A DNA stretch of 64,000 bases from Flavobacteriales bacterium (GCA_027061855.1 JAMOVT010000014.1:1-64000), one strand, 5' to 3'; positions 1 through 8,459 are shown, counted from the first letter of the stretch. Made by a program: numbers and translations. The notes: generated by a model from the letters alone, not told the origin.

Positions 1-671
1 AAGTTGTTTACTTGCGGAATGATTTTGGTATCCACCGGTTGTGTTTGATACCTGTCAAAATAAATGACTTGCATTCCTGCATTTCTAGCTCCCAGAATAT
101 CACTTTTGAAATTATCTCCGATCATCATACTTTTATGAGGAAAGGTAGCCGCTTTTTGTAAAGCATAAGAAAACACTTCGGGATGTGGTTTTTGTTTCCC
201 GATTTCTTCCGAGGAAATAATTTGATCAAAATAATCTGTTAAACCGGCATTGCGTATTTTTCCTTCTTGAATTTCCATAAATCCGTTAGTCAAAATATGT
301 AAGCGGTATTTGTCTTTGAGATATTCGAGGATTTCTATACTTCCCTCTATCAGACTGCTTTCTTCTTTTAAAAATTGAAGGTAATCACTGGCAAAATTTT
401 CGATAAAATTATCATTGGTTTCAATATGTAATGCGTCAAAAGTGTCTTTTAATCTGCCGTATTTCACTTCTGTTTTTGTTTTTAATCCCCGGGAATAGTC
501 ATCCCAATAAGCATGATTTATAGGCTTATATACGTCACAGAAATCATTGATATTTAAAGGAATTTGATTTTTTTTCAACAATTTTTCAAAAGCCGATTTC
601 GAATTGGCATCAAAATCCCAAAGTGTATGATCCAAATCAAAAAATATATCTGTTATTTTATTATATATCAT
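1..671 (-). CDS. HAD-superfamily phosphatase, YjjG-like (partial at window edge)
   Basis: A soluble HAD hydrolase that probably dephosphorylates nucleotides or other small phosphate esters. About 223 residues are present and only the last few are cut off by the window edge. The N-terminus carries HAD motif I (FDLDHTL, nucleophile D12 and acid D14). Further on are GKQKPHPEVF (motif III lysine) and MIGDNFKSDILGA (motif IV metal-binding acids). The length and the DHTLWDF start resemble the YjjG noncanonical nucleotidase group; the exact substrate is not shown by sequence. Its ATG overlaps the last 11 bases of the upstream deacetylase gene, so the two are probably cotranscribed. Confidence 0.85.
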   Translation of the reverse strand, partial: MIYNKITDIFFDLDHTLWDFDANSKSAFEKLLKKNQIPLNINDFCDVYKPINHAYWDDYSRGLKTKTEVKYGRLKDTFDALHIETNDNFIENFASDYLQFLKEESSLIEGSIEILEYLKDKYRLHILTNGFMEIQEGKIRNAGLTDYFDQIISSEEIGKQKPHPEVFSYALQKAATFPHKSMMIGDNFKSDILGARNAGMQVIYFDRYQTQPVDTKIIPQVNN

Positions 672-1986
672 TTTTTACAGTGTTTAAAGGACTAAAATGT
701 TTAATGGTTTCGATATAGATTTTATTCCATTCTTTCCAGTAAGGAAGATCGGTCAATATAAAATTATGAAAAACCGGGTGGAAATTCCCTCCGTATTTTC
801 TGATTTGTTCCCCTTGATCGATTAATATTTCCAAGGCTTTTTCAGGTTTTAATTTATAAAGATAGCGTAGCATTATATCCGAAATAACCGTTGGATGAAC
901 TAATAACGAAGTTTGGGTTTCATTTTCGATATCATAAAAATAAAAAGGAATGGATGTTCCCGCTCTATATCCGATTTTAGCATTATATCCCATGGAATAA
1001 TCTTTTGTCAAACCGGCTTCTATATAATGCTGATAAGTATCGGGAATTTTTATTCTGTTAAAATGTGCACGGACTTTGACAATGGGTTTATGAATAATTT
1101 TTTCAAGGAAATTTACCTCTTCCAATATGTTTTCTTCATTTTCCATCGCATAATAGGAGGTTAAAATTCCCACATCGGCATAATCGGCCAGATATTTCAA
1201 TTGGGTTTGATATACCTTATTATTTCTGGATATGTTGTGATCAAAAAGAGAATAGGGGGCCAGAAGATGAAAAAAAGTCAAAGGATGATTGTATTTTTTT
1301 TTCAATTGAAGGATAAAATCAAAAGTATCATACGGATCCTTTTTATTTCCCCAAAACACTTGTTGACGCAACCAAAAAAGACGCAGTTTCAGGCTGAATA
1401 AATCACGTAATCCTCCAAATAAATGACGTAGAAAGGCTTTATGTTTATATAATCTCGCCATACTAACATTAATCAGCGGTTCAAAATAAAAACGGCGTTT
1501 TTCAAAAATTAAATCGGGAAAACGTTCTTGTAAACTCTTTTTGAAAGCTTCCGTCCATATTTCTATAATAGGTTGATTAAGAATGCCTTGCAGACTTAAT
1601 ATGCTATCCTTATGAAAATACCTGTCGTGTTTGTCTTTTCTATGCGGGATGTATTCTTCATAACGGGATAACAAATAAAAAGAAGCGGAAAATATATCAA
1701 AAGGCAAATCCGAATCGGAAGTTTGAAAAAAAATTGGAATATCATTCCAAAAACTAAATTGGATAAATTGATGTTTAATGCCTTGCTGGAAGAGAATGGG
1801 GTGGGGAGTAATATGGAATTCATTCCCCAAGGCTTTGGGAGAATAAGAAAATTTAGGCCCGTTATAAGCGATGAACTCTTCAATCTTAGTGGTAAATTTT
1901 ACTTCTTTTTGAAGAATGTTGTTAAAGAGATGCCTAAATATATAATTGACACGTCCCGAAATTTTATGTGTATAGACCAATATCAT
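661..1986 (-). CDS. Polysaccharide deacetylase family protein (DUF7033 type)
   Basis: A 441-residue protein of the Bacteroidota polysaccharide deacetylase group with an N-terminal DUF7033-like half and a C-terminal NodB-like half. Recognisable parts are SRYEEYIPHRKDKHDRY (about 110-126), VRAHFNRIKIPDTYQHYIEAG, and GYRAGTSIPFYFYD. No signal peptide is seen. In relatives I remember a GIHPSY-type segment where this protein has GILTSYY, so a usual active-site histidine may be missing; deacetylase activity is therefore uncertain. I start at the ATG at 1986, because the longer frame opens with a TTG at 1995 that lies inside the -7 promoter element. Confidence 0.75.
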   Translation of the reverse strand: MILVYTHKISGRVNYIFRHLFNNILQKEVKFTTKIEEFIAYNGPKFSYSPKALGNEFHITPHPILFQQGIKHQFIQFSFWNDIPIFFQTSDSDLPFDIFSASFYLLSRYEEYIPHRKDKHDRYFHKDSILSLQGILNQPIIEIWTEAFKKSLQERFPDLIFEKRRFYFEPLINVSMARLYKHKAFLRHLFGGLRDLFSLKLRLFWLRQQVFWGNKKDPYDTFDFILQLKKKYNHPLTFFHLLAPYSLFDHNISRNNKVYQTQLKYLADYADVGILTSYYAMENEENILEEVNFLEKIIHKPIVKVRAHFNRIKIPDTYQHYIEAGLTKDYSMGYNAKIGYRAGTSIPFYFYDIENETQTSLLVHPTVISDIMLRYLYKLKPEKALEILIDQGEQIRKYGGNFHPVFHNFILTDLPYWKEWNKIYIETIKHFSPLNTVKNDI

Positions 1987-1992
1987 AGAGAG

Positions 1993-2000
1993 CAAAAATA
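1993..2000 (-). promoter_or_regulatory. -7 promoter element of the deacetylase gene
   Basis: On the minus strand it reads TATTTTTG, matching the Bacteroidota -7 consensus TAnnTTTG. It sits directly before the ATG at 1986, so the message would have almost no leader. No TTG -33 element lies at the usual spacing. Confidence 0.45.
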
Positions 2001-2055
2001 AGAAAAAACCATATAGTTTAACGATTTGTTAAGGAAGAATAAACCGAATATTTTG

Positions 2056-2063
2056 TAATTTTG
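2056..2063 (+). promoter_or_regulatory. -7 promoter element of the SDR gene
   Basis: TAATTTTG matches TAnnTTTG, 21 bases before the ATG at 2085. The TTG at 2061 that would give a longer reading frame is the end of this element. No TTG -33 element at the usual spacing. Confidence 0.5.
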
Positions 2064-2084
2064 AATACCTTAAATAAAACTCAT

Positions 2085-2840
2085 ATGAATAAAATTGCTC
2101 TCATTACCGGTGCAACCAGTGGAATAGGTAAATCCACTGCCTATAAATTTGCAGAAAACAACTATAACCTTATCTTAACAGGAAGGAGAAAAGAACGTTT
2201 GGAACAAATTGCTCAAGATCTTCAAAATTCTTACGGTATCCAAGTATTTCCTTTGGTTTTTGATATTCGTAATTTTGAAGAAGTTAAAAATGCCGTAGAA
2301 TCTCTTCCCCAGGAATGGAAACAAATAGATGTATTAGTCAATAATGCCGGTTTAGCTGCGGGATTGGAAACCATTCAAGAAGGAAGTTTGGACAATTGGG
2401 AGCGTATGATTGATACCAATGTCAAAGGATTACTATATATTTCCAAAATGATTATGCCATTGATGATTAATCGCAATAAGGGACACATTATTAATATAGG
2501 TTCTATCGCCGGGAAAGAGGTATATCCGAAAGGGAATGTTTATTGTGCAACCAAACACGCGGTTGATGCGTTGACAAAAGCCATGCGTATCGATTTATTG
2601 CCTCATAATATAAAGGTAACACAAATAGCGCCCGGTGCTGTGGAAACAGAATTTTCAATTGTTCGCTTGGGAGATGAGGAAGCTGCCAAAAAAGTATATG
2701 AAGGATATGAACCTTTGCATCCCGAAGATATTGCTGAGGTCTGTTATTATGTGACTACCTTGCCTAAACATGTCAATATCAATGATTTACTAATTATGCC
2801 TACCGCGCAAGCCAATGCTACACAATTTCATAAAGTATAA
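2085..2840 (+). CDS. SDR family NAD(P)-dependent oxidoreductase (YdfG-like)
   Basis: A classical short-chain dehydrogenase of 251 residues. It has the nucleotide-binding motif TGATSGIG (8-15), the NNAG motif (86-89), catalytic S140, and Y153/K157 in YCATK. GRRKERL after the second strand, with two arginines, suggests NADP(H). The overall pattern, including the C-terminal LPKHVNIND segment, resembles YdfG-type 3-hydroxy acid dehydrogenases such as serine or malonic semialdehyde oxidoreductases; the substrate is inferred only. It stands alone between two promoter elements. Confidence 0.88.
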   Translation: MNKIALITGATSGIGKSTAYKFAENNYNLILTGRRKERLEQIAQDLQNSYGIQVFPLVFDIRNFEEVKNAVESLPQEWKQIDVLVNNAGLAAGLETIQEGSLDNWERMIDTNVKGLLYISKMIMPLMINRNKGHIINIGSIAGKEVYPKGNVYCATKHAVDALTKAMRIDLLPHNIKVTQIAPGAVETEFSIVRLGDEEAAKKVYEGYEPLHPEDIAEVCYYVTTLPKHVNINDLLIMPTAQANATQFHKV

Positions 2841-2886
2841 AAAAGAAGAAAAAGAAATTTTAGTTACAAAAGAATAATTTTTTACT

Positions 2887-2894
2887 TATTTTTG
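2887..2894 (+). promoter_or_regulatory. -7 promoter element of the 481-residue protein gene
   Basis: TATTTTTG matches TAnnTTTG and lies 23 bases before the ATG at 2918. No convincing -33 element. Confidence 0.5.
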
Positions 2895-2917
2895 CGCAAC
2901 TCATAAAACAAAATCAC

Positions 2918-4363
2918 ATGGCGGTAAAGCTAAAAGGAGATATCGATTTGAAAACGGCTCCTTCAATCATGCAAAAAGCTTTGAAGATTAATCTTAATCA
3001 AAATATATACGGAACTTTTTCTGAAATCGGGGCAGGGCAGGAAACGGCAAGAAATTTTTTTAGAGCGGGAGCCTCTTCCGGAACCATTGCCAAAGCCATG
3101 TCGGCCTACTCCAAAGAATTTAGTGACTCCATTTACGGAAGAGAAAATGACGGTCGTTATGTGACCAAACCCCGTTTGCTCAAAATGCTCAAACATGAAA
3201 CGGATTTGATGGAAGAGCGTTTGGATCGCAGCCAAACCCCCGATCGTATTTATTTTTCTTATGCCAATACGGTTTCGACTATTGATTTCTCAAAGAAAAA
3301 TAAAGGTCACGGATGGGTGGGAATTCGTTTTCAAATGAGCCCGCTCGAAGAATACAATCAAATAATTTTACACATTCGTTTTCACGAAAACGATTCAAAA
3401 CACCAGCAAATCACCTTGGGAAAACTTGGGGTGAATTTGATTTACGGAGCCTTTTATCATCATGATGATCCCAGGGAATTATTGATTTCTCTTTATGATC
3501 ATATCGACAAAGACAAAATTGAAATCGATATGATTAATTTCTCGGGACCACGTTTTGCTTTTGTCGATAACCGGTTAATGAGTTTATTGTTGGTAAAAAA
3601 CGGATTTACGGATGCCGTGATGTTTGGACCTGACGGTTTTAATATTTTGCCGGCCGATGAATTATACAAAAAAAATATATTGGCTTTACGGGGGAGTTTC
3701 AGACCTGTGACTAGATTAGCCATGGATATGCTCACCAAAGGAAAAGAAAAGTTCTTGGAAAACAATGATGTCGATCCTGACAAAGAAGAAATAATTTTTG
3801 AAATGACTCTTGATAACCTTACTCAGGAAGGAGATATCAACGAGAAAGACTTTTTGGATAGGGTGAATTTGTTGAGCTCTCTGGGGCAATATGTAATGGT
3901 GAGTAATTTCCGTGAATATTATCGATTGGTAGAATATTTTGCACGTTTTACCAAAGAAAAAATGGGATTGATAATCGGAGCCAACCATTTGATGAAGCTG
4001 TTTGATGCCAATTATTATAAACATTTGTCCGGGGGAATTATGGAAGCTATGGGTAAGATGTTTGAAAAGAATCTTAAACTATATATCTATCCTTATGTAG
4101 AGAAAGGTTCGGAAAAAATTATGTGCAGCAAAAATATCGAAATCCCGGAAGACCAAAATTTACTTTTTGAATATCTCGATAAAAAAAATAAATTTATCGA
4201 TATTGAAAATTACGAGAAAAAATTATTACGCACTTATACAAGAGATTTAATCAAACAAATTCAAAGAGGAGATGCCGGATGGGAAAAATTAGTGCCGGAG
4301 GGAATAGATGATTTGATTAAAAAACAAAATTTATTCGGATATAAAAAATTAAGGGACCAATAA
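2918..4363 (+). CDS. Conserved Bacteroidota protein of unknown function (481 residues)
   Basis: I recognise this as a protein widely kept in flavobacteria but cannot assign a function; names sometimes attached to it, such as TonB receptor or nicotinate-nucleotide enzyme, are not supported by what I see. It has no signal peptide and no membrane segment. Distinctive stretches are GTFSEIGAGQETARNFFRAG (about 32-51) and MFGPDGFNILPADELYKKNILALRGSFRPVT in the middle. FSGPRFAFVDNRL precedes the second, giving an enzyme-like look with repeated glycines and aspartates. The stop codon overlaps the ATG of the YjbQ gene by one base, so the two are almost certainly translated together. Confidence 0.8.
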   Translation: MAVKLKGDIDLKTAPSIMQKALKINLNQNIYGTFSEIGAGQETARNFFRAGASSGTIAKAMSAYSKEFSDSIYGRENDGRYVTKPRLLKMLKHETDLMEERLDRSQTPDRIYFSYANTVSTIDFSKKNKGHGWVGIRFQMSPLEEYNQIILHIRFHENDSKHQQITLGKLGVNLIYGAFYHHDDPRELLISLYDHIDKDKIEIDMINFSGPRFAFVDNRLMSLLLVKNGFTDAVMFGPDGFNILPADELYKKNILALRGSFRPVTRLAMDMLTKGKEKFLENNDVDPDKEEIIFEMTLDNLTQEGDINEKDFLDRVNLLSSLGQYVMVSNFREYYRLVEYFARFTKEKMGLIIGANHLMKLFDANYYKHLSGGIMEAMGKMFEKNLKLYIYPYVEKGSEKIMCSKNIEIPEDQNLLFEYLDKKNKFIDIENYEKKLLRTYTRDLIKQIQRGDAGWEKLVPEGIDDLIKKQNLFGYKKLRDQ

Positions 4364-4773
4364 TGAAACAATTTAAATTAATATTACCGGAGTATTCGCG
4401 AGGTTTTCATCTTATCACGGATCTCATCGATAAAGAATTAGGAAAACATTATCCTAAAACAGGGCTGCTCCATTTATTTATTCAACACACCTCTGCCAGT
4501 ATCATGATCAATGAAAATTTTGATCCCAGTGTTCGTGTGGATTTAGAGAGTTCTTTTAATGACATTGTGAAAGAAAACCAGGAATATTATACTCATACCA
4601 CCGAGGGTAGTGATGATATGCCGGCACATATAAAAGCGGCTATGATTGGTACGGAATTAACCATTCCCATCACCGAAGGAAAACTTAATCTAGGACAATG
4701 GCAAGGAATCTTTCTCTGTGAATTTCGTAACAGGGGAGGAAACCGTAAAATTATTGCCACTATAATGGAGTAA
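4363..4773 (+). CDS. YjbQ family protein (secondary thiamine-phosphate synthase type)
   Basis: A 136-residue YjbQ/UPF0047 protein of normal length. It shows QHTSASIMINE (41-51), THTTEGSDDMPAH (77-89) and LGQWQGIFLCEFR (110-122), the three conserved blocks whose histidines and acids form the metal-bound pocket. Family members can complement thiamine phosphate synthase loss, but their main role is unclear. Start overlaps the previous stop in TAATG. Its stop is only two bases from the stop of the convergent regulator gene, leaving no room for a separate terminator. Confidence 0.88.
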   Translation: MKQFKLILPEYSRGFHLITDLIDKELGKHYPKTGLLHLFIQHTSASIMINENFDPSVRVDLESSFNDIVKENQEYYTHTTEGSDDMPAHIKAAMIGTELTIPITEGKLNLGQWQGIFLCEFRNRGGNRKIIATIME

Positions 4774-4775
4774 TA

Positions 4776-5204
4776 TTATTTTGTTCTCGGTTTCAAAATT
4801 TTATAAGTATCATCATCATAAACAAAAACGATTGAATTTAAATCATCCTGTTTACTTTTGTAAACAGGATGATTAATTCTATTTGGGGTCGAGGTTTCAT
4901 TTTCGGAAGAATAAGTATTGTTTTGAGTGGTAGCTTTATTCATCTTATTTGGAACAGGTTCCATTGTCTCGATTTGATCCGTATTTTCAAAGGGGTTTCC
5001 CTCCCCGGTAACAAACCAGTCCAGATTTAGTTCGGGAAAAGCATTTTTTAATTTTAAAAGAAAGTCAAAAGAGGGTTTATTCCTCCCTGACATAATGTGA
5101 GATATACTACTTTTTTGAATTTGGATTAAATTAGCCAATTGAGAAGCAGTAAGGTTTTTAGTTTCCAAAAGCCAACTCAACCTGGCAGCAATATCTTTTG
5201 ACAT
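4776..5204 (-). CDS. XRE-type helix-turn-helix regulator
   Basis: A 142-residue DNA-binding protein. Residues 1-65 form a Cro/CI-type helix-turn-helix (QLANLIQIQKSSISHIMSG followed by RNKPSFDFLLKLKNAFPE), then a WFVTGEGNPF segment typical of flavobacterial phage-like repressors. The rest is a low-complexity linker and a short C-terminal tail, FVYDDDTYKILKPRTK. The gene has a good promoter on its own strand (-33 TTG, -7 TACATTTG). Two GTTTACA repeats lie between that promoter and the start codon, as expected for self-repression. A perfect inverted repeat sits inside the linker-coding part. Confidence 0.85.
   Translation of the reverse strand: MSKDIAARLSWLLETKNLTASQLANLIQIQKSSISHIMSGRNKPSFDFLLKLKNAFPELNLDWFVTGEGNPFENTDQIETMEPVPNKMNKATTQNNTYSSENETSTPNRINHPVYKSKQDDLNSIVFVYDDDTYKILKPRTK
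4841..4874. repeat. Perfect 15-bp inverted repeat inside the XRE regulator gene
   Basis: The left arm (4841-4855, AATCATCCTGTTTAC) and right arm (4860-4874) are exact reverse complements around a TTTT loop. It lies in codons for the NHPVYKSKQDDL stretch. There is no following T run on the + strand, so it is not a classical intrinsic terminator. It could still stop + strand transcription from the yjbQ operon, or be a repressor site, because GTTTAC also occurs in the upstream repeats. Confidence 0.7.
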
Positions 5205-5205
5205 A

Positions 5206-5256
5206 GTTTACAGGTTTACATAATACAAATGTAGAATTATTACTCATTTTTTACAA
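5206..5256 (-). promoter_or_regulatory. Promoter and probable operator of the XRE regulator
   Basis: Reading the minus strand: TTG (5254-5256), a 20-base spacer, then TACATTTG (5226-5233), a good match to the Bacteroidota -33/-7 promoter. Between the -7 and the ATG at 5204 are two direct copies of GTTTACA (+ strand 5206-5212 and 5214-5220), eight bases apart. Their position over the transcription start fits a binding site for the regulator itself; that is inference. Confidence 0.6.
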
Positions 5257-5565
5257 ATATCCACCCATAATTTTTTTATTTTTTTTCAATTGGGAAAAAT
5301 ATATGAATGATAATTTTCTAGTTGTAATGAAATATTGCATTTTTCTCAATTACCGTTACTTCAATAAAAAGCTATAAAGTCCTGATTTGAAGTATTTTAG
5401 TTGCAATCAATAAATAAATTTTATAATGACAATTTCAATAAAAACACAGGTTAATTTTTTTTTGAATATGATAAAATTTCATTTATAAAAAAATATTAAA
5501 GGCACTAAATTGGATATTTGATAAATTAAATAGAACAAAATTAAGGATAATTAAAATTGTTTTTT
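5257..5565. other. Non-coding AT-rich gap between the divergent XRE and Lrp genes
   Basis: No gene is seen. The only structure noted is a nearly perfect 13-base inverted repeat: AATTGGGAAAAAT at 5288-5300 pairs with ATTTTTCTCAATT at 5339-5351, with one mismatch and a 38-base loop. It may be a regulator site or chance in AT-rich sequence. Confidence 0.5.
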
Positions 5566-5573
5566 TATATTTG
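5566..5573 (+). promoter_or_regulatory. -7 promoter element of the Lrp-family gene
   Basis: TATATTTG matches TAnnTTTG, 28 bases before the ATG at 5602. No TTG at the usual -33 spacing. Confidence 0.5.
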
Positions 5574-5601
5574 CATCAGAATCACATAAAACTATAATAA
5601 G

Positions 5602-6084
5602 ATGGCAAAATTTAATTTAGATGAAGTAGATTTGCAGATTCTTGACATGTTAATTGAAAATGCAAGAACTCCATTCACAGAAATTGCAAAGAAATTACTC
5701 ATTTCCGCGGGTACAGTACACGTGAGAGTAAGAAAAATGGAAGAAGCCGGAATCATTAACGGTTCTACCTTAATCCTTGATTATGATAAATTAGGTTATT
5801 CCTTTATCGCGTATATAGGAATCTATTTATCAAAAACTTCTCAAACCCGTTTTGTTTTAAACAGGTTAGAGGATATTCCTTATGTAACTGAAGCTCATAT
5901 TACTACCGGAAAATTCAATATTTTCTGCAAAATTAGAGCAAAGGATACACAACATGCCAAAGAAATTATCTTTAAAATAGATGATATCGACGGTATTATC
6001 AGAACGGAAACGATGATTTCTTTAGAAGAAAGCATCAACGATAAGAAAAGATTAATGCATACAATTCTTAAAGAATTAGTATAA
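5602..6084 (+). CDS. Lrp/AsnC family transcriptional regulator
   Basis: A 160-residue regulator of normal family size. Residues 7-55 form the AsnC-type winged helix (LDEVDLQILDMLIENARTPF, then IAKKLLISAGTVHVRVRKME). Residues about 65-145 form the RAM ligand-binding domain (GYSFIAYIGIYLSK, then ITTGKFNIFCKIRAKD). Proteins of this type form octamers and respond to amino acids. It has its own promoter and terminator, so it is monocistronic; targets are unknown. Confidence 0.92.
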   Translation: MAKFNLDEVDLQILDMLIENARTPFTEIAKKLLISAGTVHVRVRKMEEAGIINGSTLILDYDKLGYSFIAYIGIYLSKTSQTRFVLNRLEDIPYVTEAHITTGKFNIFCKIRAKDTQHAKEIIFKIDDIDGIIRTETMISLEESINDKKRLMHTILKELV

Positions 6085-6107
6085 TACAGTTATTTTCTAA
6101 CATCGAT

Positions 6108-6142
6108 TAAAAAAAGACAGATCAAGAAAATCTGTCTTTTTT
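6108..6142. terminator. Bidirectional intrinsic terminator between the Lrp gene and aroB
   Basis: Stem GACAGAT (6116-6122) and ATCTGTC (6130-6136) with an A run before and a T run after, so it can serve both converging genes. Confidence 0.8.
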
Positions 6143-6180
6143 ATATCTTTTTTTAATAATTGGCGGTAGGAGTATAGCTT

Positions 6181-7206
6181 TTAAGAAAGTAAAAAATGAA
6201 AAGCTTCATCTATTTGCCGTGTGGTCAGTCTTTGATCCCAAACAGGTTTACCGGGTTTTTCCAGCAAAACAAATAAAACTTCACCGGAAACATTCTTTTT
6301 ATCATGTTTTAAATATGAAAGAATTTGTTTTACATCCTGCTTGTCCCATTTAGGCACCGGATAAGTTTGTAAAAGTTCATTTTTTAAGCCGTTTACAAAA
6401 GTAAACTCTAAATTGAATTTAAGATGAGATAAATAGGAGGCTAAAATCATTCCCAAAGCTACGGAATGTCCATGACTAAGAGGAAGGTCTTTTTCATAAG
6501 AATAACTTTCTATGGCATGTCCCAAAGTATGTCCGAAATTCAATATCTTTCTTAATCCCTTTTCCTTGGGGTCTTTCGTAACAATATTATGTTTGATTTT
6601 GACAGATTTTTTGATTAAGTCAATTATAGAATCGGAATGAGGAGTAGAATGGATTAACTCATTATAATAATTCATATCGGCAATCAAACCGTGCTTGAGC
6701 ATTTCAGCATATCCCGATAAATACTCATCTTCCGGCAAAGTTGCCAAATATCTATTATCAATTAAGATTTTTTCCGGTGGAACAATTACCCCGATTTGGT
6801 TTTTTGCTCCTGCCAAATTAACGCCGTTTTTACCTCCTATGGAAGCATCTACCATCCCCAATAAAGTAGTAGGAATATGAATAAAAGGAATGCCTCTTTT
6901 AAAAATTGAGGCGACGAAGCCTCCTGTATCCGTGACAATTCCTCCGCCCAAATTAAGCACTAAACTTTTCCGGTCCAATCCGGCATCCATCATATCAATT
7001 AAAAGTTTTTGAACGCTTTCTAAGGTTTTATTCTCTTCTCCCGGTGGAATTGTCAAGGATATAGGCTCTGTTTTTAATTCGTTTTTTAAAATAGTATAAC
7101 AATATTTATGGGTATTTTCATCATCAATGATTAAAATCCGGGAAGGAGAATAATCTTCAATCCATTGATTTAATTCAATATACGCATTCTTTCCGAAATG
7201 ATACAT
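6181..7206 (-). CDS. aroB: 3-dehydroquinate synthase
   Basis: Second step of the shikimate pathway: converts DAHP to 3-dehydroquinate using NAD+ and a divalent metal. The 341-residue protein has PPGE (54-57), the glycine-rich NAD site LGGGIVTDTGG (86-96), TTLLGMVDASIGGKNGVN (113-130) and the metal-binding GHTLGHAIE and SHGHSVALG segments. Length is normal for the family. It stands alone on the minus strand, with a convergent terminator downstream and the divergent proline dehydrogenase upstream. Confidence 0.96.
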   Translation of the reverse strand: MYHFGKNAYIELNQWIEDYSPSRILIIDDENTHKYCYTILKNELKTEPISLTIPPGEENKTLESVQKLLIDMMDAGLDRKSLVLNLGGGIVTDTGGFVASIFKRGIPFIHIPTTLLGMVDASIGGKNGVNLAGAKNQIGVIVPPEKILIDNRYLATLPEDEYLSGYAEMLKHGLIADMNYYNELIHSTPHSDSIIDLIKKSVKIKHNIVTKDPKEKGLRKILNFGHTLGHAIESYSYEKDLPLSHGHSVALGMILASYLSHLKFNLEFTFVNGLKNELLQTYPVPKWDKQDVKQILSYLKHDKKNVSGEVLFVLLEKPGKPVWDQRLTTRQIDEAFHFLLS

Positions 7207-7267
7207 AAAGCTTATTTTAGGGCTTAAAAATACTAATAAAAGTCATATTTTAATCATCTAAACTTTA

Positions 7268-7275
7268 TATTTTTG
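7268..7275 (+). promoter_or_regulatory. -7 promoter element of the proline dehydrogenase gene
   Basis: TATTTTTG matches TAnnTTTG, 14 bases before the ATG at 7290; the leader would be very short. Confidence 0.5.
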
Positions 7276-7289
7276 AAAAAAAAAGAATA

Positions 7290-8459
7290 ATGGACAAAAC
7301 AATCTTTGACAATACCGAAGTCGCATTTTCATTGAAAAGTGATGCGGAACTCGAAAAAGCCTATTGGCTGTTTAAAATGATTCAAAACGAATCATTGGTA
7401 AAACTTGGAACCGGGGTGACAAAATTTGCATTGAAACATCATTTTCCCATCGAAGGATTAATCAGGACCACCGTATTTGATCATTTTTGTGGAGGAGTGA
7501 CAGAAGAGGACACCTTGGATTTGGTTGATAAATTATATAGTAAAGGAGTTTATTCGATTTTGGATTATTCCGTAGAAGGGGCTGAAAATGAAGAGAGTTT
7601 TAATCGTGCATATGAAAAAACATCGGAATTAATTGATTTTGCCAAAAACCGGAAAGAAATGCCTTTTGCCGTTTTCAAGCCTACGGGTTTGGGAAGATTT
7701 GAAATTTATGAAAAGGTTTCCTCTGGTGCCGACTTAACTCCCGAAGAAGAACAAGAATGGCAAAGAGTGGTGGAACGCTATGATCGATTGGCTAAAAAAG
7801 CAAAAGAAAACGATGTGCCTTTAATGATCGATGCCGAAGAAACCTGGATGCAAAAAGCGGCCGATGATCTCGTTGAAAAAATGATGGAAAAATACAATAC
7901 GGAAAAACCTATTGTTTTTAATACATTACAATTGTATCGTAAAGACCGATTGCCTTATTTAAAAGAATTGTATAAAAGAGCCAAAGAAAAAGGATTCAAA
8001 ATCGGAATGAAATTGGTACGCGGTGCTTATATGGAGAAAGAACGGGAACGGGCAGAAAAAATGGGTTATGAAGATCCTATTTGGGAAACCAAAGAACTTA
8101 CCGACAAAAATTTTAACGACACATTAACTTATATGATGGAGCATTTGGACGATATGAGTATTTATTCGGGATCACATAATGAAGAATCGGCTTATCATTT
8201 AATGAAATTGATTGAGCAAAAAGGGATTGAGCGAAATGACCCGAGAGTATGGTTCGGACAATTATTGGGAATGAGTGATCATATCACCTTTAATTTAGCC
8301 AAAGAAGGTTATAATACGAGTAAATATATTCCTTTCGGACCGGTAAAAGATGTGATGCCTTATCTGATTCGCAGGGCAGAAGAAAACACTTCCGTAGCCG
8401 GACAAACCAGTCGTGAATTGGAATTATTGAGCAAAGAAAAGAAAAGAAGGAAATTATAA
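7290..8459 (+). CDS. Proline dehydrogenase (monofunctional, PutA N-terminal type)
   Basis: An FAD enzyme oxidising L-proline to pyrroline-5-carboxylate, the first step of proline use as carbon and nitrogen source. The 389-residue protein is a TIM-barrel flavoenzyme: MIDAEETWMQ mid-protein, GMKLVRGAYMEKERERA (FAD-contacting strand), SGSHNEES, and the C-terminal arginine pair in YLIRRAEENTSVAGQ that binds the proline carboxylate. Bacterial PutA fuses this to the second enzyme, but here the dehydrogenase is separate, as is usual in Bacteroidota. The partner P5C dehydrogenase is not in the window. Confidence 0.9.
   Translation: MDKTIFDNTEVAFSLKSDAELEKAYWLFKMIQNESLVKLGTGVTKFALKHHFPIEGLIRTTVFDHFCGGVTEEDTLDLVDKLYSKGVYSILDYSVEGAENEESFNRAYEKTSELIDFAKNRKEMPFAVFKPTGLGRFEIYEKVSSGADLTPEEEQEWQRVVERYDRLAKKAKENDVPLMIDAEETWMQKAADDLVEKMMEKYNTEKPIVFNTLQLYRKDRLPYLKELYKRAKEKGFKIGMKLVRGAYMEKERERAEKMGYEDPIWETKELTDKNFNDTLTYMMEHLDDMSIYSGSHNEESAYHLMKLIEQKGIERNDPRVWFGQLLGMSDHITFNLAKEGYNTSKYIPFGPVKDVMPYLIRRAEENTSVAGQTSRELELLSKEKKRRKL

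Noticed and set aside
4841-4874. Palindrome as a simple intrinsic terminator for the yjbQ operon
   Set aside because: No T run follows on the + strand, so it is listed as a repeat with open function rather than a terminator.
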